The notes under the pieces: model-generated | What the model was told of the DNA's origin: nothing | The model's input: the letters and a program-made list of their open reading frames with translations, nothing else | Databases searched by the model: none | Shown here: positions 22,463-33,391 of the stretch, piece after piece | Position numbering within the stretch: position 1 is the stretch's first letter | Layout of the letters: the number at the start of each line of letters is the position of its first letter | Program-made: the position numbers and the translations under genes | NCBI GenBank assembly: GCA_036186865.1 | Contig: AP025067.1 | Span: 22,962,980-23,026,979, forward strand | Direction of reading: 5' to 3' | Length of the DNA stretch: 64,000 nucleotides | Origin: Eustoma russellianum | Taxonomy: Eukaryota; Streptophyta; Magnoliopsida; Gentianales; Gentianaceae

Positions 22463-23091
22463 TGTAGCGCCCCGCTCCCGAGCCCTAGTATCGGGAACAG
22501 TGCACCTGTCGTATCTTGCTAAGAAGAATACAAGGCGTCGAATCAATCTCTTACATGTCAGAAATGACGTAGAAATTTTTCTCGCAGAAACGAACATCAT
22601 AACTTAAATTAAACTCAAATAATCGTCATTACATTACTGAATAAAAATTCTGATAATAAAAAAATAATAAAAAAGTCTGTGAAAATCCCCAAAAGATAAC
22701 TAAGAACAATCAGCTGCAGAGTTCCATCATATCCTAGATGCAGCGATCAACCGGCCCACTCAGCTATGTCCGTTCCGTCCTCAACAAAGATGTGCTCGTA
22801 GTCCTCATCCGGCTCACCTGGGATGTAAGGGTGAGTGACAGAAAATCACCCAGTAGATGCCCGTCTCAAACCAATACAAAACGTGCATACCGAAATGATA
22901 TAACCACATAGCACATAAATATGATACAACATGCATAAAATAAAATAAATGCGGTAAGTAAAGCACTGCACATAAAATGCGCAACTACATGATGCATGCT
23001 CCATCCACGTGTCACACGCAACAAAAATCATGTCACACAATATGTCTCTAGACCTATATGCAATGCATGATCCTGGAATTGACAGGATGCA

Positions 23092-23225
23092 TGTAGCCCG
23101 TACACTACAATCCACCCTGACCGATGCACGTGGCTCGTACACCACGTCCACCCTGACCGATGTCTGTGGCCCGTGCACCATGATCCACCATAACCGAGTG
23201 CCCATGGCCCGTACACCATAATCCA
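23092..23225 (-). repeat. 36- to 39-bp minisatellite in the chromovirus C LTR
   Basis: Four degenerate units share (on plus) the pattern GGCCCGTACACCA..ATCCACC..GACCGA. It sits at the same place as the unrelated 29-bp and 17-bp arrays in the LTR at 2240-3199. Confidence 0.8.
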
Positions 23226-24548
23226 CTCCACTCGAGCATCTCATACCTGTACATCTCAACCCACTCCAAATACAATGCACGTGCCATTAATGTAACAACA
23301 AAGTCGCCTGGGGCCCGTACGCCCATCCTCACCATCTCCGGCACTCAATATTTGGTTACGTAAATTTTTTGAATATTGGAAAGTTGTTATTTATCATCAC
23401 CCTTATTTTTTCTTAGCTTGTATTATTTTTCTAGAATTTTCTATTAATTTTTCCTATTTTTTCTTTATTTAATTCTATTTATTTTTAATTACTTATATTT
23501 GCCAAAATTCGAAAAATAAGTGGAAATAATTTAATTTGAACCTTTTATATTTTTTGAAATTTATTTAGAATTTTCTAATAATTAAATATATTTTTCTAGA
23601 ATTTAAATCAATTTTTTAATTAATTATTTATTATTTATTCATTTCAGAAATTAATTTCCAGAATTTCTTTTTCTTTAAATTAAATTCGGTTTTGGGCCGG
23701 CTGCTGCTATGGTCTGGTCCGGTAGCCTGGCCGGTCCAATGCCATATTCCCCTTAGTTTATTTTCGGTCTGACCATTAAGCCTCTTGCAAACTGGGTCAG
23801 CCGGGTCAACCGGGTCACCCGGCCCGCTGACCTGGATTTTCTAATTTATTTTTCTTTTTTTAATTAAATTCTATTTCCTTCTAACCTCAATAAAATCTTC
23901 GTTTTAACTTCGATTGACCTCAAACCAGTTGCATTGGACTTGTTATAATGAGACACATATTTTGAAAGTGGACATGTCAGCACGTGTCCGGGCGCGCCGT
24001 CAGGGGCCGCGCGTTGGCCCATTCGCCACCCCCTGAAACGCACACACCAGACCTATTTTTTCGACTTCCAATCCAATCCCAACCTATTCCGGGTTAGATG
24101 AACCTATTCTAAGGCCAAAACGCAATTTTAAGAGCTTAGTCGTGTGGAAATTATACCCTTTTTGATTCCAACCTTAACCCTTTTTCATCCATTCAAGAAC
24201 ACATAGATGAAATACAGATTCTACACATTCAAAGATCATACCCTTTCAATAAAGCAAATATCATGCCTTCATATAAACAATTAAAAGCCACAAAATACAA
24301 CAATTTCAACAATCAAAATACAACACAATAATAAAAACCACTAAAGCATGCAAATTTCGTACCAAGATGAGGAGGGAATAGGCAACCTACCTCGTTTGAC
24401 GCTAGAAACGAATATATTTGACGGATTAGATCATGGGTTCGGGGTCTCGCTAGCGTTCTTCTTCTCCTCCTTTTTTTTCTCTTTCTTTTTCCTCTCTTTC
24501 CCTCCCTCACTGCCGTTCTCTCTTTCTTTTTTCTAGAGGAAGGTGCCA

Positions 24549-24554
24549 TTTATA
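24549..24554 (-). promoter_or_regulatory. TATA box of the chromovirus C LTR
   Basis: CCCTATAAATGG on the minus strand is followed by a purine-rich segment (about 24440-24540). This is the usual LTR promoter layout; the start site itself is inferred. Confidence 0.6.
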
Positions 24555-24697
24555 GGGTAAGGGGTTTGGGGAATTTTATTTTGGTTAGGAGAGAGATTTT
24601 AGGGATTTGATGGAGAAATTTTAAGAAAAATAGGATAGTGTAATTATCTTGAATAATTTAAATTAGACAATTTCCTTCCTTTTCTTTTGTCTTTATC

Positions 24698-24711
24698 CTA
24701 TATTATCTGTT
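24698..24711 (+). repeat. Target-site duplication of L1-B, copy at its 3' end
   Basis: CTATATTATCTGTT recurs at 30812-30825, at the other end of L1-B. Confidence 0.93.
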
Positions 24712-25317
24712 TTTTTAATCGCAAATTTTCATTTTATTGTTGTAAGCCTTCACTTGTGGCAGAGGAAAACCATATTACATGTATACATCATCAAATGCGT
24801 AAAAGTAGTATAATGCTTTTATGATTTGGTTCCTCTATTCATATACGATATGTCGAATTAAAACCTTACCAAGTAAAACCACCCTTGTGGATAAAACCTT
24901 GGTGAAGGAAAAAGCGTGCATATTTATATGAGGAGGTAGCATATGAAAGTAGTAAGCCTGTGTAGTAGGGTGTTCTAAAGTTTGTATCCAGCTGCGAAGT
25001 GTTTTATGTCTGTAAGCTCCCTTTGTCTTGATCCCCAATGTTCATGATGTCTTCGAGCAGCTTGTGTCCTCTGGCCATTTCCAATCAACCACATGCACAT
25101 GTTAAGAAGCAGAGTAAGTAACAGTTTATGTAATGTCCAATTTTGATAAGCTGTGAGTAATGAAAGCGGACTACCCGTGTTGTCTGTATACAATGATACA
25201 GACAACCATCCAATATGACATGCTGAGAGTAATATGAAAAGAGTGCATACCCAGGTTGCCCATATCTTAGGTTGATATGGGCAACGAACAAGATCAATAG
25301 TTGTAGTGTTTATGTCA
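24712..25317 (-). other. L1-B 3' untranslated region
   Basis: It contains two perfect hairpins, at 25255-25285 (12-bp arms) and 25179-25206 (11-bp arms). It also contains a 51-nt motif at 24858-24908 that recurs in L1-C. It ends in a weak A tract (T run on plus at 24710-24716). Confidence 0.82.
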
Positions 25318-28147
25318 TCAATGTCGAAGGGTTGGTACGTGATCAGTCTTCACTATTGCTTGGACTAGCGGTGGAAGATCATGAAGATTGCTGAATTGTA
25401 TGAAGTTTTGATGAAACTGTCCGTGTTGTGCTAGGTAATGTGCTGCCTTATTGATCTCACGCGGGATGTATGATAGCGTGATGTATGATGTAGTGAGGAG
25501 AGTATATAGCAATCGTGCTAAGATATTCTTTTGAGTTTGTATATGTGTCAATACACTCTGTGCGTCAGTCTCAACCTCCATTTGATGTCCAAATCTGAGA
25601 AAAAATATCACTTCCATTGTTGTCTCCTGGAGTTCAACCATGTCTGGTGAGGTAACAGGCAATGGAAAGGAGATTGCACCAGTAACTGCACCATGGGAAT
25701 CTCTCAATATTGCTCCCGCCGATGTTGAATATCGACTGTGCGCTGCATCAACATTTAATTTGTGTCTTCCAGAAGGTGGTAATAGCCATTTGATAATCTT
25801 ACATTTTTGAGGCGGCAGAGATGGAATGAGACCAATTTGAGCTAAAGAGGGATCTGGTCCGATGTATTTCCTTTCTTTGTGTTCTAATGTCCATTCATAC
25901 GTGGATCTTTCTAATTTGTTCAATCACCAAACACCTGGACCAACGTCCTTCACCAAATTTTATGGATGCATAGGCTTTCCATATTTCCCACATTATGAAG
26001 CTGGGGGTGACAATGCGTAGTTTTCCTTTTAGAGTTTTTCCTTGTGTAGATATCCACCATTCCATTAGATGTGTTCGAATGTTTTGTGTATGCCCCATTG
26101 GCCCCTCTAGACAGGCTGCAAAATATGTCCATATAGGTAGTATCTCTGAACATTTTAGGAATACATGATCATTTGTGATTGATTCCACTAAGCAGAAGGG
26201 ACAACGAGTTGGGTATACTGCTGCAAATGCAGCAAGTTTCTTGGGTGTCGGTAAGGCCCCATGATGAAATCTCCAGAGGAAGAGTCTTTGTTTTGGATAT
26301 ATAAGCTTGTGCCATATGAATTGATGTGAAAAGAGCCGAACACTAGTTTGTCTTACCTGAGTATACGCAGTCTTTAAACTGAATTCATCATTTGACATGC
26401 CTGACCATTCAATAGTTGTAGCATTCCTGGTAGTGTGGATGACACATAGGGGGTTGATACGGCAAATTCTCTTCCAAATGGGAGAGTCTGTTATGCATGG
26501 TGTGTCATCATGTCTTCCGCCATACTTGGTGCGAAGAAAGGTGCACAAAAATGTATGTTTCTGTTGATATCTCCACCAAAGTCGGCAAGAGTATGCTGTC
26601 TACAGATCATCTATTCTCCTAAGACCCAAGCCGCCTTCTTCTTTTGGTCTAAATAGTTTATCCATTGCAATCCACGCATATCTTTGGTTTCCATCCTGTG
26701 CGCCCCAGAAGAATTTCGTCATCATTCGTTGTAAGATTTTTACTGTGCTTGATGGCAGCAATGAAACTGCCAGAAGATGCAATGGGATGGCTGAAAGGAT
26801 GTGTTTAATCAGTATTAATCTTCCAGCATGATTTAAAAATTTGTTCTGCCACATGTGTATTTTGATCTGGAAAGCTAAAATCAATTGTAAGTAGTGACTT
26901 GTGCGGGCCTTTCCTTTGAATAATGATATGCCCAAATACTTAATAGGTAGTGAGGTCGCTTGCATTTTAACTGCTTCTTCCATACGTCTTATCTGTGCAG
27001 TGGGAATGTTTGATGGGGCAACAAACTGGCTTTTTTGATAATTGACAGCCTATCCTGTAGCTCGTTGACATAGCTGCATGAACTCCCATAATTTTGTAAG
27101 ATTACGGACGCTACCATTGGTAAAAATCAACAAGTCGTCTGCGAAGGCGAGGTGGGAAATGTGGGGACGTGCTCTGCCAACATTGTATGGATGAATAATT
27201 CCCTTTTCTATCAGGTTATTCAGGCCTCTTGTGAAGACTTCTGATGCTAGAATGAATAGTAGTGGTGATAGTGGATCGCCTTGCTTGACACCACGAGTAG
27301 GTTGAAAAAATCCTGATGGTATGCCATTGATGAGGATTGAGATATATGTGCCTTGAAGGTGGTTGAATATCAGGGTGATTAGCCGCTCTGAGAATCCAAA
27401 TTGTCGAAGAAGTTTTGTTAAAAATTGCCAGTTGAATCTATCAAAAGCTTTCATCATGTCTAGCTTGATCATGACATTTGCCCCACGTACTTTTTTGTCT
27501 AAAAGATGCACAATCTCTTTTGCTAACAGTATGTGATCTGAGATATCTCGTCCCTTTAGAAAGCCTGCTTGTTCATGTGATATCACTTTGAGCATAATTG
27601 GTTGTAGCCTAGTTGCTAATATTCTTGTTGCCACTTTGGAGACGAAGTTTGCCAGGCTAATCGGTCTAAATTCAGAGAACTTTTTTGGTGCAGTTTTCTT
27701 TGGAATTAAAGTGAGTAGTGTACTTCCCATGGCCTTTGGTATTGGAATACGCAGAAAATATTCTTGTATGGCTTTTAGGACATCATCCTTGACAATTAGC
27801 CAGCATGATCTAAAGAATTGTCCGTTATAGCCATCTGGTCCTGGTGCACAGTTTGGATCTAATGACCATACCGCTTCTTTGACTTCTGGTAATTGTGGCA
27901 GTGCAACCAGCATTTCATTGTCCTCTGCAGTTACCAGTGCTGGGATGACGTTCAGAAGCTGTTCTTCATCTTGTATTTGTTCTGCTGTGAACAGTTGTGT
28001 ATAGTACGCAACAGCCTGTTGTTGGATTGATTCTATTGTATCACAGAGTGTTCCATCTTCTGTATATATGGAAGTGATGGTCTGTCTGTGGTGTCTATCT
28101 TTGACAATACTATGAAAGTAAGATGTGTTAGCGTCACCTGCCTTCAT
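25318..28147 (-). pseudogene. L1-B ORF2: reverse transcriptase, zinc-binding domain and RNase H
   Basis: RT at 27050-28147: NCAPGPDGYNGQFF, LTLIPKK, FRPISLANFVSKV, the AFDRFNW block, GVKQGDPLSPLLF and the catalytic LAFADDLLIF (FADD intact). In-frame stops lie at 28175, 27050 and 26600. Thumb region at 26600-26983 (LPIKYLGISL, EEGGLGLRRI). Zinc-binding domain at 25895-26548 (CPFCLVESITNDHVFLKC). RNase H at 25318-25923 after a frameshift near 25920, with LNVDAA, ELQET, VETDAQS and IPREINKAAHYLAQH; the last motif has H where D is usual. RT would prime on nicked target DNA. Confidence 0.92.
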
Positions 28148-28174
28148 CCATTTTAGCCTGGCCCGTTGCTCCCA

Positions 28175-29188
28175 TTATAACAATTCTCTTTTTGCTGCTA
28201 TTTTGTACTGTGCCTGGGCTTGCTGATAATTTTGACGATTCTCTGGGGAAGGCTGCATATCATATATTCTCTCTAATCTTGTAGCTTCTTGTTCTGTTTC
28301 TTGTAGTTTGTCAAAGATGTTTCCAAAGATGCTTGTATTCCAATGTCGTAGGTATTTTTTCAGTAGTTGTAGTTTATTGTAGAGTCCCCTCATTCCCCCT
28401 CTTGTCTCATAGGTTTCCCATGTGGTTTGTACAAATGGGAGGAAGTCTGAATGATCAAGCCAGACATTCTGAAACCGAAATGCTTTGGGACCATTTTGTA
28501 TCTGTTGTGTTTTTCGCAATAGTAGGGGCGCATGATCAGAAGTGAGTCTTGATAGATGCTTGACTTGTAGAGATTGAAATCTGGCATTGTATGATTCAGA
28601 GCATAATATTCGATCGAGCCTTCTCCTTACCACGCCTAGTCCTCGTCCATTAGACCGTGTGTACGTAGGCCCATCATACGGTAAATCAATTAGAGAGCAG
28701 TATGATATGCAGTCGTTGAATTCCTCTAGAGAAGAAATAGGTGGAGTCGATAGCCCCATATGTTCATCAACTGTACGGAATGTGTTAAAGTCTCCTCCTA
28801 TCAACCAAGGTTCTATATGTTCATCTTGATGATGTTGTAGAGCTGACCATAAACTTCTACGGTCTGTTATTGTGTGCAATCCGTATACTGGAGTAAACCA
28901 AAATATAAAATCTTCGTCAGGCATATAGAATTTGTAAAAGGAGCATTGTTCTGAGTTTTTTGTCTCTATTAACCGTAGTGTAGATGTGTTCCATAAGATC
29001 CATATCTTTCCATTGCATACCGCATCAGCATTTGTGAATGCCAGTTTGAGTCTAAATCTGCCTATTTGAGAGTCTGGCTTTTTTGGTTCAATGATCGCCA
29101 GCAAATTTATTTTGTGAATTTTAAGAATCCTCTTCAAGCGTACTAAGGAGGTGGACAAACCTCCTACATTCCATATTAGGCAGTTCAT
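28175..29188 (-). pseudogene. L1-B ORF2 N-terminal endonuclease
   Basis: An open frame of 337 codons begins MNCLIWNVGGL (the NxxGL motif), then IIEPKK (metal-binding glutamate), FTPVYG, IGGDFN, YDGPTYTRSNG, RRRLDR and LTSDHAPLLL. All EEP-endonuclease motifs are present, so this domain looks intact. The ATG overlaps the ORF1 stop in ATGA. The frame ends in a TAA, after which the same frame continues into the RT region. Confidence 0.9.
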
Positions 29189-30646
29189 TGAGAGGCTTGT
29201 TGGTGAGAGTTTAAAGAGCGAGTGATCCTTCCAGTCGACGGCTGATATGTGGTAATCATCTCTTGCTTTGTACGCCGATGTCTTGGTTTTGGGTGGGGAG
29301 ATCCTATATCAGTATTAATCAGCTCCTCTATTGGTCGGATATCTTGTCCCCTATTGTCCATTATTCGCTGAAACTTTTCTGACGAAGCCTTTAGGCCTGC
29401 CTTCCACGCTTCTGTTCCTGGGTCTTGATTTATTGCTATATAAATGTCACTTTCCTGTGGTCCTGATGATTGAAGGATTTCTGTATCTGAGACTGTAGCA
29501 CATAATGGTTGGTCCCTGTCCTCGGTAACGTGTTCCAGAGAATTCCCTACATTTGGCAATGTTGAATTGAACATATTTTCCTGTAAATTTGGTTGGCACG
29601 TTGCTTCGTTGTTTGCCTGTGTGTTGTTCTCAGTATGGTGTGTATTCAGTATTTGTGTATCTGATAGTTCTATGTCTGGGGCTTGTACAGCCAAAGCATC
29701 ATTTTCCTCTCTAGTTTCTTCATGTCCCATGGTGTCTTCATTGGTGGGCTTTGTGGAGTGGGGTAATGACTGAACTGTTGGTAGTCTTGTGATTGATATA
29801 TTTGTGTGTTCCTTCTGTGACACTTGTGTTTTGCCTTTTTTTGGTGTCCATCTCTTAGCTTTTTCAGCAGGATAAGTCTTTAAAGGTGCCTTTGATGTAT
29901 CTACTGTGGTTTTCTCTTGTGTTGTCAATGGGCAGAGCTTTGGTTCATGTCCAAGTGTTCTGCACACTGCACAAAATAGAGGGACATTTTCATATTCTAC
30001 TAATGGATAAAATTCACGATCCCCTCCCAGGATGTGCAGTTTAGACGGCAGTGGCTTTGAAATATCCAGTTCCAAACATAATCGAACAACAGACGGGCGC
30101 AATCCTTATGCAGTTGGAGAATCCATCTTTAATGGCAATCCAATCATGTGTGCTATATCCCATAGTGCAGATTTGTTCTGGAGATACAGTGGCAAACCTC
30201 TAATGGTGACCCATATTGGAACAATCGGTTTATCAATCTGTGGATCGAAATCAGGGGTCCACTTTGTTACTCTCATTAAGTATCCATTCAACGTCCATGT
30301 ACGTCGTAGAAAACTGCGTTGATAATCCTCCACATTCATAAAAGTAATTACCACGTTTCTCATCTAGTAAGCCTAATTTTGGTGTAACTTTAAACCCAAT
30401 TCGTTCCATGCAGTTGGCTAACTGTTTCATAGTGGGTCTTCCATGCCAAAATGATCCTATGAGTGTATGTTGATAAGGAGTTGAATAGCGAGCTACCTCT
30501 TCGTTTGAGAACCTGATTGATGGAAGCCCCTTGAATCTGTGAACTGGACGTGTTGATGATGATGGTGGCGGTTCCAGATTTTTTGCTAAAGCCTGAAGAA
30601 AAGATGGTTTTTCTGCATGATCCGGTGGTTGATCTTGCTTTTCCAT
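29185..30646 (-). pseudogene. L1-B ORF1 (DUF4283 and zinc-knuckle protein)
   Basis: It starts MEKQDQPPDHAEKP at 30646. The DUF4283 domain spans about 30110-30420 (GSFWHGRPTMKQL and IRGLPLYLQNKSALWDIA blocks), with a frameshift around 30320-30363 and a stop at about 30104. The remaining 305 codons carry CAVCRTLGHEPKLC (CCHC zinc knuckle), a polar serine/threonine/glutamate-rich region and a basic C terminus. The protein would bind the LINE RNA as a chaperone. It is followed without a gap by ORF2. Confidence 0.88.
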
Positions 30647-30811
30647 GATGATTGCAACAAAAGGTGAAATCTTACCGTAAGGAAAGCAATGTTAATGCAG
30701 TTTCTCCAGCGATTGCTACCCAAATCAGTTACGTTCAACGAGTTCATGATCGCAGAGTATATCGCAGCAGAAATCGCCAGAGCCACCAGTCATTTTTTCT
30801 ATCATGAATAT

Positions 30812-30825
30812 CTATATTATCTGTT
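30812..30825 (+). repeat. Target-site duplication of L1-B, copy at its 5' end
   Basis: CTATATTATCTGTT, identical to 24698-24711. Confidence 0.93.
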
Positions 30826-30869
30826 ATTATTATTACTATTATTAATATTTAAAAATAACAGTTGTAACA
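30826..30869 (-). repeat. Chromovirus C 3' LTR, first bases
   Basis: The LTR starts TGTTACAAC at 30869 (minus). It directly follows the tract GGTGGGTAGGA at 30870-30880, which serves as polypurine tract. The LTR continues at 24711 on the other side of L1-B. Confidence 0.85.
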
Positions 30870-30914
30870 TCCTACCCACCTTACAAAAAGTTTCGTCCTC
30901 GAAACTTGACGTAC

Positions 30915-31635
30915 CTTATTCGAAGAGTTAGGGATAGCACTCCTGCATCTGCTCCTCTAACTCCCATGTCGCTTCATTTTCTCTATGTTTGCTCCATTGT
31001 ACCTTGGCATATTGGATGATTCTCCTTCACAACTCTTGATCCTTGCGGTGTACGATTCGGATAGGGGTCTATTCATATGACGTGTCCGGCCTAATCTTCA
31101 AGGACTGCGCATCTAAAACATGGCTCGGATCCAGAACATACCTCCGCAACTGGGACACATGAAATGCGTTGTGCACCTGAGCCAACGTTGGAGGCAGCGC
31201 CAACCTGTATGCCAACGTACCAACTCTCTCGAGCACCTCATACGGACCAATATAACAAGGCCTTAACTTGCGTTTAACCTCAAAGCGAGCCACTCTCTTC
31301 ATGGGTGACACCTTCAGATACACTTTTTCTCCGACCTTAAAATCCAGAGGACACCTCTTTGAATCAGCCCAACTTTTACTCCTGTCTTGAGCAACCTTGA
31401 GCCTGTCACAAATCATCTTTACCTTCTCATTGGTTTGCTCAACTAGCTCGGGTCTGGTAATAACAAGCTCACCGACCTCGTCCCAATGAACAGGAGACCT
31501 GCACTTACGTCCATAGAGCGCCTCAAAGGGTGCCATGTCGATGGCACCGTGGTGGATGTTGTTGTAGGAGAGCTCAATTAGCTTGATCATACCATCCCAG
31601 TTCCCCTTAAAGTCCAATGCGTATGCTCTCAACAT
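30915..31635 (-). pseudogene. Chromovirus C integrase C terminus and chromodomain
   Basis: 31069-31635 (188 codons) has the GNWDGMIKLIELSYNNIHH block, MAPFEALYGRKCRSP and the GPYEVLERVG module (GPY/F). After a stop at 31069 the same frame continues to about 30915 with IIQYAKVQWSKHRENEATWE. This is a chromodomain with its aromatic and ATWE signature, and it contains a second stop. Chromodomains guide integration toward modified histones. Confidence 0.87.
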
Positions 31636-31665
31636 ATCCTCTAAAGTCTGAATGGTCCTCTCAGA

Positions 31666-32250
31666 CTACCCATCTATCAACTGATGAAAAGCAATGCTCA
31701 ACCGTAACTCCGTCTCCAACCTTCTCTGACATGCTGACCAAAATCTAGATGTGAATCTCGGATCACGGTCTGAGACTAGACTGAATGGAACCCCATGAAG
31801 ACTGACAATATCATCAATGTATAGTATCACCAATATTTCCAAGGTCACATCACTAGGCACTAGTAGAAAGTGAGCAGACTTCGTCAATCGATCAACAATC
31901 ACCCAGATCATGTCATTGCCGTTTCCATTTTTAGGGAGTCCTACAACAAAATCCATCGTCACGTGCTCCCATTTCCACTCCGGTGTCTCCAACGGCAACA
32001 ACAAACCTCCCGGCCACTGATTCTCTGCCTTAACTTGCTAACAAATAAGGCACCTCTCAATGAACTCGGCAATGTGTCTCTTCATACCACTCAACCAGTA
32101 GTGCTTCTTCATATCATTATACATCTTCATCGTACCTAGATGAATTGACAACTTCGAATTATGTGTCTCCTTCAATAGCTCCTTCCTCAGGTCCTCAACA
32201 TCAGGCACACACAACCTTCCTTGGTACCAGATACTGCCATCATCATGAAT
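31666..32250 (-). pseudogene. Chromovirus C integrase core and zinc-binding region
   Basis: 31666-32004 reads WKWEHVTMDFVVGLPK, VIVDRLTKSAHFL and LVSDRDPRFTSRFW, containing the first two catalytic aspartates. The glutamate-bearing segment lies at the break before 31635, with stops between. Upstream, 32005-32250 shows degraded remains of the HHCC zinc-binding domain. Confidence 0.83.
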
Positions 32251-33391
32251 CTAGAAGCCCTCAATCAGACTGGTCAACATCCTCTCTCGGATATCTCTAA
32301 GCATCACATTCTCCTTCTGCACCTCCTTAATCTGCTCAATCAGGGATGGTGTAATAATCAAGGATGCCAGAACATTAGCAGTGGAATTAACAATGTCAAG
32401 ATTGAACTCTACCATCTTTTTCTCTAATGGCGTCTGTCTGGCGTGATTAGACTTTCTACTCAAGGCATCTGCAACTCGGTTTGCCTTTCCCAGATGATAG
32501 CTGATGGTCAGATCATAGTCTTTCAGTAGCTCAAGCCATTTCTTCTGACGCATGTTCAATTCTTTTTGTGTGAATAGGTACTTCAAGCTCTTATGATCGG
32601 TAAAGACTTTGCGCTTCACCGTATAAATAATTGTCCTAAATCTGTAACGTAAACACCATTGCTGCTAACTCCAAATCATGAGTCGGGTAATTTTTCTTAT
32701 ACTGCTTCAGCTTTCTCGAAGCATATGCGACAACCCTCTCTCCCTGCATCAACATGCACCCTAGCCCATTCTTCGAGGCGTCGCTGTAGATAACAAACGC
32801 TTCAGTGCTAGAGGTTTTTGCCAATACTGGTGCAGTCGTCAACCTGCGCTTTAACTCCGCAAAGCTTTTCTCGCACTCGGAGGTCCACGAAAACTTGGTC
32901 TTTTTCTGATTCAGTCGACTCAGAGGTGTTGCGATACTCAAAGATCCCTCCACAAATTTGTGATAATAACCAGCAAGGCCGAGAAAACTACGTACCTCAA
33001 TGACATTAGTAGGTCGGGGCCATCCAGTGATCGCCTTTATCTTCTTCGGGTCAACAGAGATGCCCTCCTCAGAAATCACTTGGCCCAAGAAAGTCACTCT
33101 CTTCAACCAGAATTCGTGCTTGCTGAACTTTGCGTACAACTTCTTCTTCCTGAGAGTCTCCAAAACCTCCCGTAAGTGTTCAACACGCGTCTCCTCATCA
33201 GGTGAATACACCAAAATGTCGTTGATGAACACTACCATGAATCGATTCAACTGCTTCATGAATACTATGTTCATCACATCCATAAAGGCCGCTGGTGCAT
33301 TCGTTAGTCCAGAAGGCATTACAAGAAACTCGTTGTGCCTATATCTAGTGCGGAATGTCGTCTTTGCTATATCCTCCGTCTTAATCCCCAA
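32251..33391 (-). pseudogene. Chromovirus C RT palm/thumb and RNase H
   Basis: 32636-33391 contains TTFRTRYRHNEFLVMPSGL, NAPAAFMDVMN and VVFINDILVYS. In the last motif the first aspartate of the F(I/V)DD catalytic pair is asparagine (AAC). Then follow VRSFLGLAGYYHKF and the RNase H start FVIYSDASKNGLGCML. RNase H continues after a frameshift in 32251-32619 with KVFTDHKSLKYLFTQKELNMRQ and GKANRVADALSRK. With the N at the active site the polymerase should be dead. Confidence 0.88.

Larger units (their letters stand above)
22463..24711 (-). repeat. Chromovirus C 3' LTR, main part
   Basis: The LTR ends in GGGGCGCTACA at 22463 (minus). It holds a TATA box at 24549-24554, a purine-rich transcribed start region and a minisatellite at 23092-23225. 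With the 44 bp at 30826-30869 the LTR is about 2.3 kb long. Confidence 0.87.
24712..30811 (-). mobile_element. L1-B: full-length L1 LINE inserted in the chromovirus LTR
   Basis: 6.1 kb with a perfect 14-bp target-site duplication. In order on minus: about 165 bp 5' untranslated region, ORF1 (29185-30646), ORF2 with endonuclease, RT, zinc-binding domain and RNase H (25318-29188), 3' untranslated region of about 600 bp and a short A-rich tail. It carries one frameshift and one stop in ORF1, and three stops and one frameshift in ORF2. It is the best preserved LINE here. Confidence 0.95.

Noticed and set aside
27588..27830. Plus-strand frame of 80 codons
   Set aside because: Antisense shadow of the L1-B reverse transcriptase.
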